Source: CAWBRT01 sp963696525 (lineage in GTDB: Bacteria > Acidobacteriota > Terriglobia > Terriglobales > Acidobacteriaceae). From it: a stretch of 64,000 nucleotides of DNA. A program made the position numbers and the translations under genes. The notes beneath the pieces were generated by a model. That model was not told where the DNA came from. It saw nothing but the letters and a program-made list of their open reading frames with translations, and did not search any database. The DNA is taken from contig CAVOKO010000008.1 of NCBI GenBank assembly GCA_963696525.1, positions 124,001-188,000 on the forward strand. The letters run 5' to 3'. Below, piece by piece: positions 1 to 8,862 of this stretch (the first letter of the stretch is position 1; every line of letters begins with the position of its first letter).

Positions 1-1068
1 GTGGCGCTCCGCAATGCCGCCGCACTATTGCAGATGGACGTGGCCAACGCCGGCAGCGGCTACTATCAAACTCTCAATATGCCTAGTTGGCCGATCGGTG
101 TCACCATCATGAATACGATGCCCACCGCGGGGACCCCTTGCAATAGCGGAACCACCTACGGCTCTACTTGCTTCGATACTGTCAATATCATTCAAGCGGC
201 TAGTCCTGTTACCACCTATCCTCCGATACACGCGACCGACAACACCGGTGGAACAAGTGAAACCACGAATTGTTCCCTCACAACCAGCGGCGTAGCCTAT
301 GGTCAGCCTGCCACAACCATCGTAAACGGCGTCACTACGACGTGGACGGCTGCCCAAACGGCCGCCGCATTCAGCGCCAACGATCAACTGCTTTTTTTCA
401 ACACTACGCCTAACAAGGAGAGAATCACCTCGGTAGTGTTGACTCAGGCTCCGACGGTCTTAGGTTCGGTAGTCAAGTTCACGTTCAATCCGACCGCGTC
501 CGACGGAAGTAACAGTTTGGCGAATGATCCACTGGATATCACCGCATGCGACAGTACAACGGGGAATGTAAACTGCGGAAGCAACAACAATAACTATAGT
601 GGGCTGCTTGGGACTCAGTTCTGCGGCGCAGATTGGATCATCAAGCTTGCCCCCATCACTTATATGGTCTGCTCGGGCGCCGGCAGTCCGACCTATCCGG
701 TTTCACTTTGCGATCAAAGCTCCACTTCTCCGGACATCCAGGACCCAAAGCTGGTGAGGATACAAAACGGCACCAAATCTATCGTCATGGATCAGGTACT
801 CGGATTCCGGGTGGGTGCTGCTCTCTGGAACGGCGCCAACGAAACCCCTGATGAAGACTCCGTGACGCCTGCCTACAGTTACAGGGCCGGCCCGAGTTAT
901 GGATGGAATTTCAGTTTAGTGCGTGCGGTGCGCATATCTTTGATAGGACGGACTCCGCCCGGCAACACCAGCTTGGAATTTAAGAACGGCTTTGACCAGG
1001 GGAATTATCAGGTTCAGGGAATTGCAGTCGTCATCAACCCTCGCAACATGAGCATGAACGATAACTGA
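1..1068 (+). CDS. PilW-like type IV pilus assembly protein, 5' end outside window
   Basis: The reading frame is open from the first base, so the prepilin N-terminus lies upstream and the GTG at base 1 is probably internal. The first residues (LLQMDVANAGSGYY) fit the segment just after the N-terminal helix of PilW-like minor pilins, which usually carry an R-D-AG-like motif there. The C-terminus (VRAVRISLIGRT, ending VVINPRN) also fits PilW-like proteins. The middle is rich in Asn, Thr, Ser and Gly, with several Cys that could form disulfides in a secreted protein. Three bases separate its stop from a PilX-like gene, so the two are co-transcribed. Known role of the family: minor pilin at the pilus base or tip needed for assembly. 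The PilW name is based on neighbourhood plus end motifs, so it is moderately secure. Confidence 0.6.
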   Translation: MALRNAAALLQMDVANAGSGYYQTLNMPSWPIGVTIMNTMPTAGTPCNSGTTYGSTCFDTVNIIQAASPVTTYPPIHATDNTGGTSETTNCSLTTSGVAYGQPATTIVNGVTTTWTAAQTAAAFSANDQLLFFNTTPNKERITSVVLTQAPTVLGSVVKFTFNPTASDGSNSLANDPLDITACDSTTGNVNCGSNNNNYSGLLGTQFCGADWIIKLAPITYMVCSGAGSPTYPVSLCDQSSTSPDIQDPKLVRIQNGTKSIVMDQVLGFRVGAALWNGANETPDEDSVTPAYSYRAGPSYGWNFSLVRAVRISLIGRTPPGNTSLEFKNGFDQGNYQVQGIAVVINPRNMSMNDN

Positions 1069-1071
1069 GGT

Positions 1072-3111
1072 GTGCAGATGATAGCCCGAACATTACGATC
1101 TCGCAAACTTAGAGGCAACAAAGTTGACTGCGGTTGGCGCACGCTTCTCCGGGACAGCAAGGAAAACGGAGTGGCTTTGCTTATGACTCTGTTGCTTTTG
1201 ACCTTGATGAGCACCATGGGCATTGTGATGGTCATGACAGTTGCCCCGGACATGCTGATCAACGGTTACTACGGCAGTTATCGCGGATCGTTCTACGCCG
1301 CCGACTCTGGCCTGAATATTGCGCGGCAACAGCTTGCTAACCAGCTCGGAGTATCACCCAACATTTCTACAACTTCCTGCGCGGGCTGGGGAACGGGTGC
1401 GGCCACCGGATGCACTTCGCCACCGATGTCCAGCTCAGGTGCAACCAGCGCTGCCTCTGCCGTTATCACTAGCATGCTGGCAACAGGCTCAGGCGGTTAC
1501 GGCAGTCTCACCTCCTTGAATTCAGGAACAGCCGGCCCCTCCTGGCCGGGGAGTTTCGAAGTCGTCAATACCAGCTCCTGTCCAAGTGGTCTTTTGTATG
1601 CCTCGGGACCAACGTCAGTGGCGACGGCACCCGTTACCGTTAATGGCACTGCGGTTACGCTAACGACCACTTACCAGTACCAGTACAACTATCAACTTTG
1701 CGCGTTCGGCAGGGCTCAGGGTTCGCAGCAGGTTTACGCGTCGGAGAACGGTGTTCTCACTCTGAACGTTGTGGCACACTCGGCCGGCGCGCAGAAGGCG
1801 ACGGTATCCTTTGCGGCATTTGGTCTGTTCTACAACAACTATGCTGCTGGCTCGGGTCCCCATGTCCCAGGCACTTATAGTGGTCCTATATTTATTAATG
1901 GCCAGTGGCAATTCGAATCCGGTGGCTCATACACGTTTACAGATCCGATTAGCCAAACCAATTCTCAATTCGGATATTGGTTTAATAACGATAACAATTA
2001 CTACCAATCGTCGAATGGAAGCTACACTTATAATAACGGTGGGTCAAAAACAACAATCTCGCCGACCTTTGACCAAGGTTTCAACTTAGGACAAACTGCA
2101 CCTTCTTTGCCCACGGACAGCTACAGTCAGAAGTGGGCGGTGCTCGATGGCTCAGGGCAAGGTGAATCACCAGCTAATCCCGGTAATGCCCAGTTGAACG
2201 CTGCGCTGAAAGATGCTAACGGCAACGCTTATCCTTCGAATGGCGCCACTACGGGAGTTTTTCTTCCGTATACATGCGGGAGCCCATGCAGCACGACCGG
2301 CGTCATGACCGGTGGCGGCATTTACGTGGAAGGAAATGCGACGGTTCAGATGTCTCCCGGCACCGATAGTAACGGCAATCTGACCCAGATTTATACAATT
2401 ACACAAGGCAGCACCACGACCACGGTCACCACTACCGTAAACGCTACAGGCAGTGCCGCGTACACGGCAGTGAAGGTCGGCAGCGGCACAACCAAGTATA
2501 TCTCTGGCGTTCCCATGAACAACACGATTTCCGGCAGCCCACAGCAAGGCACCCTGCTTTATGTGGACGGGAATATCAACCTCAGCGGCCCCAGTAACCA
2601 GAACAGTCCTGGTATTCAGGATTATTCGCAAACGACCATCGTGGCCAATGGCAACGTTAACGTCACCGGCAACCTAACTTATGTCCATGAGCCTGTTAAC
2701 ATGGATTCCAGTGACTCACTGATCCCTGCGAACGACTACAACCAGGTACTCGGCGTCTTCACCGCTACTGGAATGATCAACGTACAAGCTGCGACCAACG
2801 GCGGTAATCTACAAGTCGATGGAGTGCTTGCAGCAATTGGGCAGAATTGCAGCTCGAACTCATGCGGATTGACGGCAACCAACAATATTGGCACCTTCAG
2901 TAACGTTGGCGGCCGCATTCAATACAATATCTTCTCGGGTCCCATCCAGCAGGAGGGAATGTTCTTTGACCGTCGTTTCCTCTCGAAGCCCGGTTTTGCT
3001 CCTCCGTGGTTCCCCTCGACTTCGATAGCGCAGATTGACATTACGACTGCCCAGCCACCGACAACCAACTCAACATTCAATCGCATGAGTTGGAAGACGT
3101 CTCCGCAGTAA
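1072..3111 (+). CDS. PilX-like pilus assembly protein, large
   Basis: A 679-residue protein with a prepilin-like hydrophobic segment at about residues 30-55 (GVALLMTLLLLTLMSTMG), followed by FYAADSGLNIARQQL. This is the classic PilX N-terminal pattern, in which an AA-x-SG-x-x-x-A motif follows the helix. The remainder is a long Gly/Ser/Thr/Asn-rich extracellular part, much longer than PilX proteins of 150-200 residues, and it resembles the large PilX-like proteins of acidobacteria and deltaproteobacteria. The GTG start at 1072 is three bases after the PilW-like stop; an ATG at 1078 is an equally good start. The role inferred is a minor pilin, or an adhesive component, exported and cleaved by the prepilin peptidase. 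Confidence 0.65.
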   Translation: MQMIARTLRSRKLRGNKVDCGWRTLLRDSKENGVALLMTLLLLTLMSTMGIVMVMTVAPDMLINGYYGSYRGSFYAADSGLNIARQQLANQLGVSPNISTTSCAGWGTGAATGCTSPPMSSSGATSAASAVITSMLATGSGGYGSLTSLNSGTAGPSWPGSFEVVNTSSCPSGLLYASGPTSVATAPVTVNGTAVTLTTTYQYQYNYQLCAFGRAQGSQQVYASENGVLTLNVVAHSAGAQKATVSFAAFGLFYNNYAAGSGPHVPGTYSGPIFINGQWQFESGGSYTFTDPISQTNSQFGYWFNNDNNYYQSSNGSYTYNNGGSKTTISPTFDQGFNLGQTAPSLPTDSYSQKWAVLDGSGQGESPANPGNAQLNAALKDANGNAYPSNGATTGVFLPYTCGSPCSTTGVMTGGGIYVEGNATVQMSPGTDSNGNLTQIYTITQGSTTTTVTTTVNATGSAAYTAVKVGSGTTKYISGVPMNNTISGSPQQGTLLYVDGNINLSGPSNQNSPGIQDYSQTTIVANGNVNVTGNLTYVHEPVNMDSSDSLIPANDYNQVLGVFTATGMINVQAATNGGNLQVDGVLAAIGQNCSSNSCGLTATNNIGTFSNVGGRIQYNIFSGPIQQEGMFFDRRFLSKPGFAPPWFPSTSIAQIDITTAQPPTTNSTFNRMSWKTSPQ

Positions 3112-3301
3112 TCGACAAGCTGCTGAACAACGCGCTGAACCATTGCATTCGAAGCGGGTCTGCGGCGGGCAGAGGCCTGTCCGGCATTCGTATGCAATAC
3201 CTCGTGACTTGCCAGACTGATGCTAATAAACTTACGTCCAGCGAGGAACACACCACCAGTGATGTGGAGCTGATGCTGCTGGTTCCTACGATTGGCGAGG
3301 C

Positions 3302-4297
3302 ATGATGAAAGTTCTGGTCACCGGCGGAGCCGGCTACATTGGAAGCCATACGGCAAAAGAACTGGTGCGCGATGGCCACGAGGTGGTGGTGCTGGACAAT
3401 TTCAGCACGGGACATCGCTGGGCGGTTCAGTGGGGAGAATTAGTGGAAGGCGATACCGGCGATACCGCCCTGGTGACCCGCACCCTGCGCCGCTGCGGCA
3501 TCGATGCGGTGATGCATTTTGCCGCCAGCACCTACGTCGGCGAATCCATGGCGGACCCGCGCAAATACTTCCGCAACAACGTGGTGAATACGATCGGGTT
3601 GCTGGACGGAATGCTGGCGGCTGGAGTCAAGCGGATGGTGTTCTCCTCGACTGCCGCGACCTATGGTGTCCCCGAGCAACTCCCAATGACGGAAGAGCAC
3701 CCGCAAAAGCCGGTCAATCCGTACGGTGAGTCAAAGCTTTTCATCGAGAAGATGCTTGGCTGGTACGCTCCGGCATACAGTTTGACCTATGCCGCACTGC
3801 GCTACTTCAATGCCGCCGGAGCCGACCCGGATCGCCAACTGGGCGAGGAACACTTTCCGGAGACCCATCTGATTCCACTGGTCATCGAGGCGGTGCTCGG
3901 TCGGCGTGGCACAATTGATATTTACGGCACCGACTACCCCACACCCGATGGGACGGCGATTCGCGATTATATTCACGTGACCGATCTGGCGTGTGCACAT
4001 GTATTGGCATTACGGCAACTGGAGGCGGGCAACAACGTGCTCCTGAACCTCGGCACGGGGCGTGGTTACAGCGTTCGGGAAGTGATTCGGGCGGTGCAAA
4101 CCGTGACCGGACGAACCGTGCCGACTTCTGAAACTTCCCGGCGGCTGGGCGATCCCGCGGTTCTGGTGGCGGCGGCCGGACGCGCGGCCGAAGTGCTCGG
4201 GTGGCAGCCAAAATACTCGGCGCTGGGAGAGATCGTGCGCACCGCTTTCGACTGGCACGCGGCTCAGAACGAACTGCGACCAATGGCGAAAGGGTGA
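3302..4297 (+). CDS. galE: UDP-glucose 4-epimerase
   Basis: Extended short-chain dehydrogenase of 331 residues, the normal GalE length. The NAD-binding loop GGAGYIG is at residues 7-13. The Ser/Thr segment SSTAATYG and the catalytic pair Y-G-E-S-K (Tyr near residue 141) follow. The substrate-binding region contains RYFNAAGADP, typical of GalE. It interconverts UDP-glucose and UDP-galactose (also the GlcNAc forms in some members) in the cytoplasm. It stands 55 bp before a UDP-glucose dehydrogenase gene in the same direction, so the pair supplies nucleotide sugars for the polysaccharide locus downstream. Two adjacent ATG codons (3302, 3305) can start it. Substrate range cannot be read from sequence. 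Confidence 0.9.
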   Translation: MMKVLVTGGAGYIGSHTAKELVRDGHEVVVLDNFSTGHRWAVQWGELVEGDTGDTALVTRTLRRCGIDAVMHFAASTYVGESMADPRKYFRNNVVNTIGLLDGMLAAGVKRMVFSSTAATYGVPEQLPMTEEHPQKPVNPYGESKLFIEKMLGWYAPAYSLTYAALRYFNAAGADPDRQLGEEHFPETHLIPLVIEAVLGRRGTIDIYGTDYPTPDGTAIRDYIHVTDLACAHVLALRQLEAGNNVLLNLGTGRGYSVREVIRAVQTVTGRTVPTSETSRRLGDPAVLVAAAGRAAEVLGWQPKYSALGEIVRTAFDWHAAQNELRPMAKG

Positions 4298-4352
4298 TCT
4301 CGATGCGGAATTTTCAGATGGCCGGGGTGGATTTCGGCGCGGAGGTTGGTCC

Positions 4353-5762
4353 ATGAACATTGCCGTCATCGGGTCCGGCTATGTCGGGTTAGTGGCGGGA
4401 GCTTGTTTTGCTGAACTGGGACACGCCGTTGTTTTGGTGGACAACGACCCAGCCAAGTATGCGGCATTGGCTCGCGGCGAGTGCCCTATCCACGAAGAGT
4501 ATTTGCCCGAATTGCTGGCCCGCCATCGGGGTAAGCGGCTGGTCTTTTCCGATTGTTTGTCAGCCGCGGTTCAGGCCAGTCGCGCGGTGTTTATCGCGGT
4601 AGGCACACCGCCCGCGCACGACGGTAAGGCCGATTTATCCTACGTTGATTCGGTGGCGCGCGAGATCGCGGGCGCCCTGAACGACTACAAGGTTATTGTA
4701 GGTAAGAGCACGGTACCGGTCTACACAAGCGATTGGGTCCGCCGGGTAATGGTGCTGAACGGCGCCCCGGCAGAACGGTTCGATGTAGCTTCCAATCCCG
4801 AGTTTCTGCGCGAGGGGACGGCGGTTACAGACTTTCTGTATCCCGATCGCGTTGTCATCGGCGCGGATACGCCCGCCTGCTCCAATATGGTGCGCGAGAT
4901 TTACCAGCCGCTGCTCGACGGTAGCTATTACCGGCGGCAAGACGCCATCGCGAATCCAAGATGCGCTACCGTCCCGCCACCGGTGATCGTCACCAGCACC
5001 AAGTCGGCCGAGGTTATCAAGTACGCCTCCAACGCCTTCCTGGCGATGAAGATCAGCTTTATTAATGCGGTTGCTACCATTTGCGAATCCGTAGGGGCAA
5101 ACGTGGACGATGTGCGAGATGGCGTTGGCACCGATACACGCATCGGCAAGCAGTTCCTAGATCCCGGCATCGGTTATGGCGGATCGTGTTTTCCGAAGGA
5201 CCTGTCGGCGTACCGCGCCGTGGCCCAGGGATGCGGCTACGATTTCCGGCTGCTGGAAGAGGTGATGCGCATCAATGACGACCAGCAGCAGCGCTTCCTG
5301 CACAAGGTGCGCACGGCACTGTTGACGATCAAGGGTAAGCGCGTGGGCGTGCTCGGACTGGCGTTTAAAGGTGGCACGGACGATGTGCGGGAGTCGCCGG
5401 CGCTGGCGATTATCGAGTCTCTGGTCGCCGAAGGATGCAAGATCCAGGCCTATGATCCGGCTGCCAGTCAACGCGCAAGGAAGGTGCTGGGAACCAACGG
5501 CGTGCGCTACGTTGATTCCGCGTACGCAGCGGCGGAGAACGCCGATGCGCTGCTGGTGTTGACCGAGTGGGAAGAGTTCAGAAATGTCGATTTGGCTAGG
5601 GTGCGGGAGTTGCTGCGCTATCCCATCGTGATCGATGGGCGCAACCTGTTCGACCCGGAGACCATGCGTGAGCACGGCTTCCTGTACCTGAGCGTTGGCC
5701 GGCCCGAGGTGCGATTGAAGGAAGAAAAAGTGCAAAGCGCAACGTCGACGGACCAGGCGTGA
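4353..5762 (+). CDS. ugd: UDP-glucose 6-dehydrogenase
   Basis: This 469-residue protein oxidises UDP-glucose twice with NAD to UDP-glucuronate, a precursor of acidic polysaccharides. The N-terminal dinucleotide-binding motif is IGSGYVGLVAG. The active-site motif GYGGSCFPKDL has the catalytic Cys near residue 279. The central helix carries KYASNAFLAMKISFINA, and the C-terminal UDP-binding domain has GLAFKGGTDDVRESPA. All key residues of the family are present. A strong ribosome-binding site (GGAGG) precedes the ATG. It follows galE closely. The tail after residue 450 is charged and not conserved in the family. UDP-mannose or UDP-ManNAc dehydrogenases share the fold, but the motifs and GalE neighbour favour UDP-glucose. 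Confidence 0.9.
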   Translation: MNIAVIGSGYVGLVAGACFAELGHAVVLVDNDPAKYAALARGECPIHEEYLPELLARHRGKRLVFSDCLSAAVQASRAVFIAVGTPPAHDGKADLSYVDSVAREIAGALNDYKVIVGKSTVPVYTSDWVRRVMVLNGAPAERFDVASNPEFLREGTAVTDFLYPDRVVIGADTPACSNMVREIYQPLLDGSYYRRQDAIANPRCATVPPPVIVTSTKSAEVIKYASNAFLAMKISFINAVATICESVGANVDDVRDGVGTDTRIGKQFLDPGIGYGGSCFPKDLSAYRAVAQGCGYDFRLLEEVMRINDDQQQRFLHKVRTALLTIKGKRVGVLGLAFKGGTDDVRESPALAIIESLVAEGCKIQAYDPAASQRARKVLGTNGVRYVDSAYAAAENADALLVLTEWEEFRNVDLARVRELLRYPIVIDGRNLFDPETMREHGFLYLSVGRPEVRLKEEKVQSATSTDQA

Positions 5763-6159
5763 GGTTAGCCAAAGCGAAGAGGCAATGCCGGGTTCCCGCT
5801 TGTCAGAGGTAACCGCCGTTTTGCGATCATCAAAGACGGAGTTAGTCGAACGGTTTCTCGCGACGTCCACATGCGGGGGTCACGAGAAATGCCGGCGCAC
5901 GAGACGAGTTCTATCGCTCTATCCACCGAAAAAACTTGGCGCTCAATAACCTCGCCGCTCATCAACCTGCTTGTTGCCGACCGTCTTGGAAGAACAATTC
6001 GCCCGGGAAGATGGGAAAGCGTGTCCCGTTTTGGAATGTGCGCCGGGTGCGATCTATTTCGGAAATGGCTCTGCGACAAACTTCGATAAGTATCTTGCCG
6101 CCGCCTTTTTCCCATGCTGAGATGAAGGGGCAGGTCAGGATTTCAAGCAGGAGGTCTCG
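5763..6159. other. gene-free stretch after ugd
   Basis: About 400 bases between ugd and the first Sel1-like gene. Short open frames exist but none has a convincing start or recognisable sequence. The only clear signal is the AGGAGG ribosome-binding site just before 6160. No clear terminator hairpin was seen. Confidence 0.5.
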
Positions 6160-6453
6160 ATGTCTGAACGAGAGGGTGCGGTGCTATCCGCGCTGCAAGC
6201 GCTGGCGATGGAGCACAGTTCGCTGGAGCCGGAAATCTGGCATTCCATTGCCACCGAAGCGCTTTCCGGCAGCGCGCCGGCGCAATACATCGTGGCAACC
6301 GCACTGGAAGAACTGGGTAACATGAGACAGGCACAGGAATGGTTCGAGCGATCCGCGGCGCAAGGGCACGCGCCGGCACTCGCCAAGCTGGCAAGCTACA
6401 GTGCCGCCTTGTCTCAGGCACTGCCCTCACACTCCGGCTTCTCAACACAATGA
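6160..6453 (+). CDS. small Sel1/TPR-like helical protein, copy 1
   Basis: A 97-residue protein with a strong AGGAGG ribosome-binding site nine bases before the ATG. Residues 30-80 contain one Sel1/TPR-like helix pair: ALSGSAPAQYIVATALEE, then QAQEWFERSAAQGHAPA, the A-x-x-W/Y-x-x-x-AA-x-x-x-x-x-A pattern of Sel1 repeats. No signal peptide or membrane segment is seen. A diverged paralogue lies on the other strand at 8391-8648 with the same core GSAPAQYIVATA, and the leader AGCAGGAGG is also conserved. The two enclose the NusG-like and TetR genes. Function is unknown; a role as a small protein-interaction scaffold or regulator of the EPS locus is a guess. Confidence 0.6.
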   Translation: MSEREGAVLSALQALAMEHSSLEPEIWHSIATEALSGSAPAQYIVATALEELGNMRQAQEWFERSAAQGHAPALAKLASYSAALSQALPSHSGFSTQ

Positions 6454-7133
6454 TTCCGGAGCACTCACTCCAATTCGGCGCGCTGAAAAGGCTATTCAAC
6501 CAAGAAGAGATTCGCGTGGAAGAAACTCACGTAGACCCGAGCGCCGACGGGTAGGGCAAGCGGGCCAGTGGAGTTGGCGGGCCATGGGTGTTTCCAAGGG
6601 CCTGCAAGGCCTTTTGGAGCAGCGTTGCGCCATAAATAAACGCGCAAATCGTGAGCGAAATTCAAGTTTCGTACTTGCGCGGACGGCTTACTCGAGTAGC
6701 AGAGGAAGTGAATGCTGGCAGTTCAGCGCAAGTACTTACTTGCACAAGCTTGAGAATAAGCCTGTTTCGCGCGTCCCCATATTTGCTGAAAGTATCACCC
6801 TTCGGGCAAGTTGATATTATTTCCATATGTGAGCCCAAAAGTGTTAATTTCCCATAAAAGGACTGTAAGAGGTTAAGGCTATATACCTAGTGGGGTAAGT
6901 TACCCCACAAATCGCAATTAAGACATTTATGTGCTTGACCAAAGCAACTCTGCTTTGTATTCTGGAGCGCAGTTTAGCACACACTTGCATTGTTATCGGT
7001 GAGCAGCCCCCCAGAGTTCGACCTGTTCTTACCGAGAAGCTAGTACCCGGGCGGCCAGGTTGGCGCGCAGGGTACAGGGTTATGCTTGTGTTAGAACCCA
7101 AGCTCTAAGTCGCATTGCTTCTGGCATGCGGAT
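6454..7133 (+). other. long leader before the NusG-like gene, no gene seen
   Basis: About 680 bases without a convincing gene; open frames here lack family resemblance and ribosome-binding sites. The second half is more AT-rich than its surroundings and holds a perfect dyad at 6890-6908. This is where the promoter and any control of the EPS regulator genes would lie. A weak TATATA box at 6880-6885 is just upstream of the dyad. Confidence 0.45.
6890..6908. promoter_or_regulatory. perfect 9-bp inverted repeat, candidate operator
   Basis: Arms GTGGGGTAA and TTACCCCAC are exact reverse complements around a single central G. The one-base centre fits a dimeric protein-binding site better than an RNA hairpin. 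It lies about 225 bases before the NusG-like start, directly after a TATATA box. The TetR-type regulator encoded at 7772 is a plausible binder; this is inference only. Confidence 0.4.
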
Positions 7134-7745
7134 GTGGAAAGCCACTTCTGTGGAAGGAATGGCGGAGCCTTGTCTCAGATATTGAATTACAACATCAGCC
7201 TGCGAGGGCCGGGCTCGGAGCAGGAGATCGAGCGTAACTGGTATGCGGTTTACACCAGTCCCTGCCATGAGAAGCAAGTGGCCGAGCAACTGGCAATCCG
7301 TGAGATCGAGCATTATCTGCCGCTTTACCAGTTGAGCCGTCGCTGGAAGGATGGCCGGAGAGTCACGTTACAGGCGCCATTATTTCCCAGCTACCTTTTC
7401 GTGCATGCGGCGCGCCAGCATCGCGGAAACATTCTGGGTGTTCCAGGAATCTTGTCGATTGTCGGCACCAGCCGGGGCCCAATCGCATTACCAACGGCGG
7501 AGATCGAGTCGCTGCGCGACGGCTTACATCTGCACAATGCCGCGCCGCATCCGTTCCTGACTATCGGCGAAAAAGCCAGGATCCGTAACGGTTCCCTAGC
7601 GGGCATGCAGGGAATTGTTTTGCGTCACAAAAATAGTACCCGCATCATACTCACGCTTGAGCTAATCATGCAAAGCGTTGCCGTCGAGGTTGATGTTGCC
7701 GATATCGAACCTCTCAGGCCTGCTGTTTCTACGTACCTCAGCTGA
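7134..7745 (+). CDS. NusG-like transcription antitermination protein (UpxY/LoaP/RfaH type)
   Basis: A 203-residue NusG paralogue. Residues about 35-140 form the NusG N-terminal domain: NWYAVYTSPCHEKQVAEQL, then HYLPLYQLSRRWKDG and APLFPSYLFVHA, all hallmarks of the RNA-polymerase-binding face. Residues about 150-195 form the KOW domain, starting GEKARIRNGSLAGMQGIVLR. Such specialised paralogues sit at the head of capsule or EPS operons and help polymerase read through terminators in them. Its position before the EPS locus matches. GTG 7134 is the annotated start, but the first 33 residues are not conserved and translation may begin later. The housekeeping NusG would be elsewhere, next to ribosomal genes. 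Confidence 0.85.
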   Translation: MESHFCGRNGGALSQILNYNISLRGPGSEQEIERNWYAVYTSPCHEKQVAEQLAIREIEHYLPLYQLSRRWKDGRRVTLQAPLFPSYLFVHAARQHRGNILGVPGILSIVGTSRGPIALPTAEIESLRDGLHLHNAAPHPFLTIGEKARIRNGSLAGMQGIVLRHKNSTRIILTLELIMQSVAVEVDVADIEPLRPAVSTYLS

Positions 7746-7771
7746 ACCCATCCTGTTCCCTGGAATCTCTA

Positions 7772-8374
7772 ATGTCTAATCGACAAGCCTCGGCTGCCGA
7801 AACGCGGCGGAGAATTATTGAGTCAGCGGCCTGCCTGTTTGCACAAGGCGGATACAACGGCACCGGCACGCGTGACATTGCGCAGGGTGCGAACATCAAT
7901 GAAGCCACCATATTCCGTCATTTCTCACACAAACGCGACCTCTACCTTGCGGTGTTGGAGTCTGAACTGCAAAAAGTGAGGTTGCGGGGAGATTTGCTGG
8001 CGGAAGTCGCGGACGCGCCCAATGCTCGTGATGCGCTGGCGAATACCTACACGGTGATCACGTCCGCGCTGGCGGATGATAGCGGCCTGCTTCGACTATT
8101 GCAGTTTAGTTCGCTGGAATTGGGAAAAGATTTCGATCCCCTGCTGCGTAAGCATCTCCGTGAACTGGTCGAAGTGTTGGCTGGATATCTGCAACCCTGG
8201 ATCGACAATGGCCAGCTGCGGTGCGCCAACGCCAAGGTTCTGGTGCTGACGTTCGTCGCCATTGTGCTGAACTACCAGTCGGTCTTTAGAGTGTTCTCCG
8301 ACGTTATGCCCGGACTGGCAACCACCCTCGACGCACATACGGATGTATACCGCACGTTGACTTCTGCAACGTAG
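7772..8374 (+). CDS. TetR/AcrR family transcriptional regulator
   Basis: A 200-residue regulator. The N-terminal helix-turn-helix spans residues about 10-55: RRRIIESAACLFAQGGYNGT, then TRDIAQGANINEATIFRHF and HKRDLYLAVLE, a textbook TetR DNA-binding domain. The C-terminal two thirds are helical and would bind a ligand that cannot be predicted. It lies 26 bases after the NusG-like gene in the same direction, so it is probably co-transcribed. It may control the EPS locus or its own operon; the dyad at 6890-6908 is a candidate site. TetR proteins usually repress. Confidence 0.85.
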   Translation: MSNRQASAAETRRRIIESAACLFAQGGYNGTGTRDIAQGANINEATIFRHFSHKRDLYLAVLESELQKVRLRGDLLAEVADAPNARDALANTYTVITSALADDSGLLRLLQFSSLELGKDFDPLLRKHLRELVEVLAGYLQPWIDNGQLRCANAKVLVLTFVAIVLNYQSVFRVFSDVMPGLATTLDAHTDVYRTLTSAT

Positions 8375-8390
8375 TGCAGGCAAGGGAAAG

Positions 8391-8648
8391 CTAAGCGGCG
8401 GAGTCGGAGTGAAGTGTTACGAGCCTTAAAATAGCAGGACGGTAATGCTGTGCTGCGGATTGCTCATACCAGTCGCGGGCCTGAGCAAAATCACCGCGAC
8501 CTTCGAAAGCCGTGGCGACGATATATTGTGCCGGAGCGGAACCGGCGAGGGCTTGGCAAGCAATTGCTTGCCACTCTTCCATAACGAAAGCAGGATTCTT
8601 GCTGGCAAGAAATTGAAGCGCGTCTAGGATTAACCACTGACCCGACAT
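8391..8648 (-). CDS. small Sel1/TPR-like helical protein, copy 2
   Basis: An 85-residue paralogue of the protein at 6160-6453, on the opposite strand. Shared features are the N-terminal L-x-ALQ-x-LA, a Trp-x-x-IA-x-x-AL segment, the identical core GSAPAQYIVATA, and the Sel1-like pattern QARDWYEQSAAQHYRPA. A strong GGAGG ribosome-binding site precedes the ATG, as in copy 1. It converges with the TetR gene and diverges from the sugar dehydratase gene at 8863, so its promoter shares the 8649-8862 region with the EPS core. No function is known. That both copies keep intact frames despite divergence argues they are real genes. Confidence 0.6.
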   Translation of the reverse strand: MSGQWLILDALQFLASKNPAFVMEEWQAIACQALAGSAPAQYIVATAFEGRGDFAQARDWYEQSAAQHYRPAILRLVTLHSDSAA

Positions 8649-8862
8649 AGGGCCTCCTGCTTAATCGGCGATATTTAAGCACGCGAAACTGTTGATTGCA
8701 ATAAAAAAGGTAGTTTACTCGTTACTTTCGTGACACTCTCGATTACTTCGGTGGTAGTTTTTCAATCTCGTGTCAACGCAAGGTGCAGGGGACGTAGACC
8801 AACTTTGTGCAGCTCGGGATGCTTTCTCTCGCGGCCTGCCCAGAACTCAAGAGGCGATCGAA

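Noticed and set aside
3090..3305. 71-codon plus-strand frame between the PilX-like and galE genes
   Set aside because: It overlaps the end of the PilX-like gene, has no family resemblance and lacks a ribosome-binding site.
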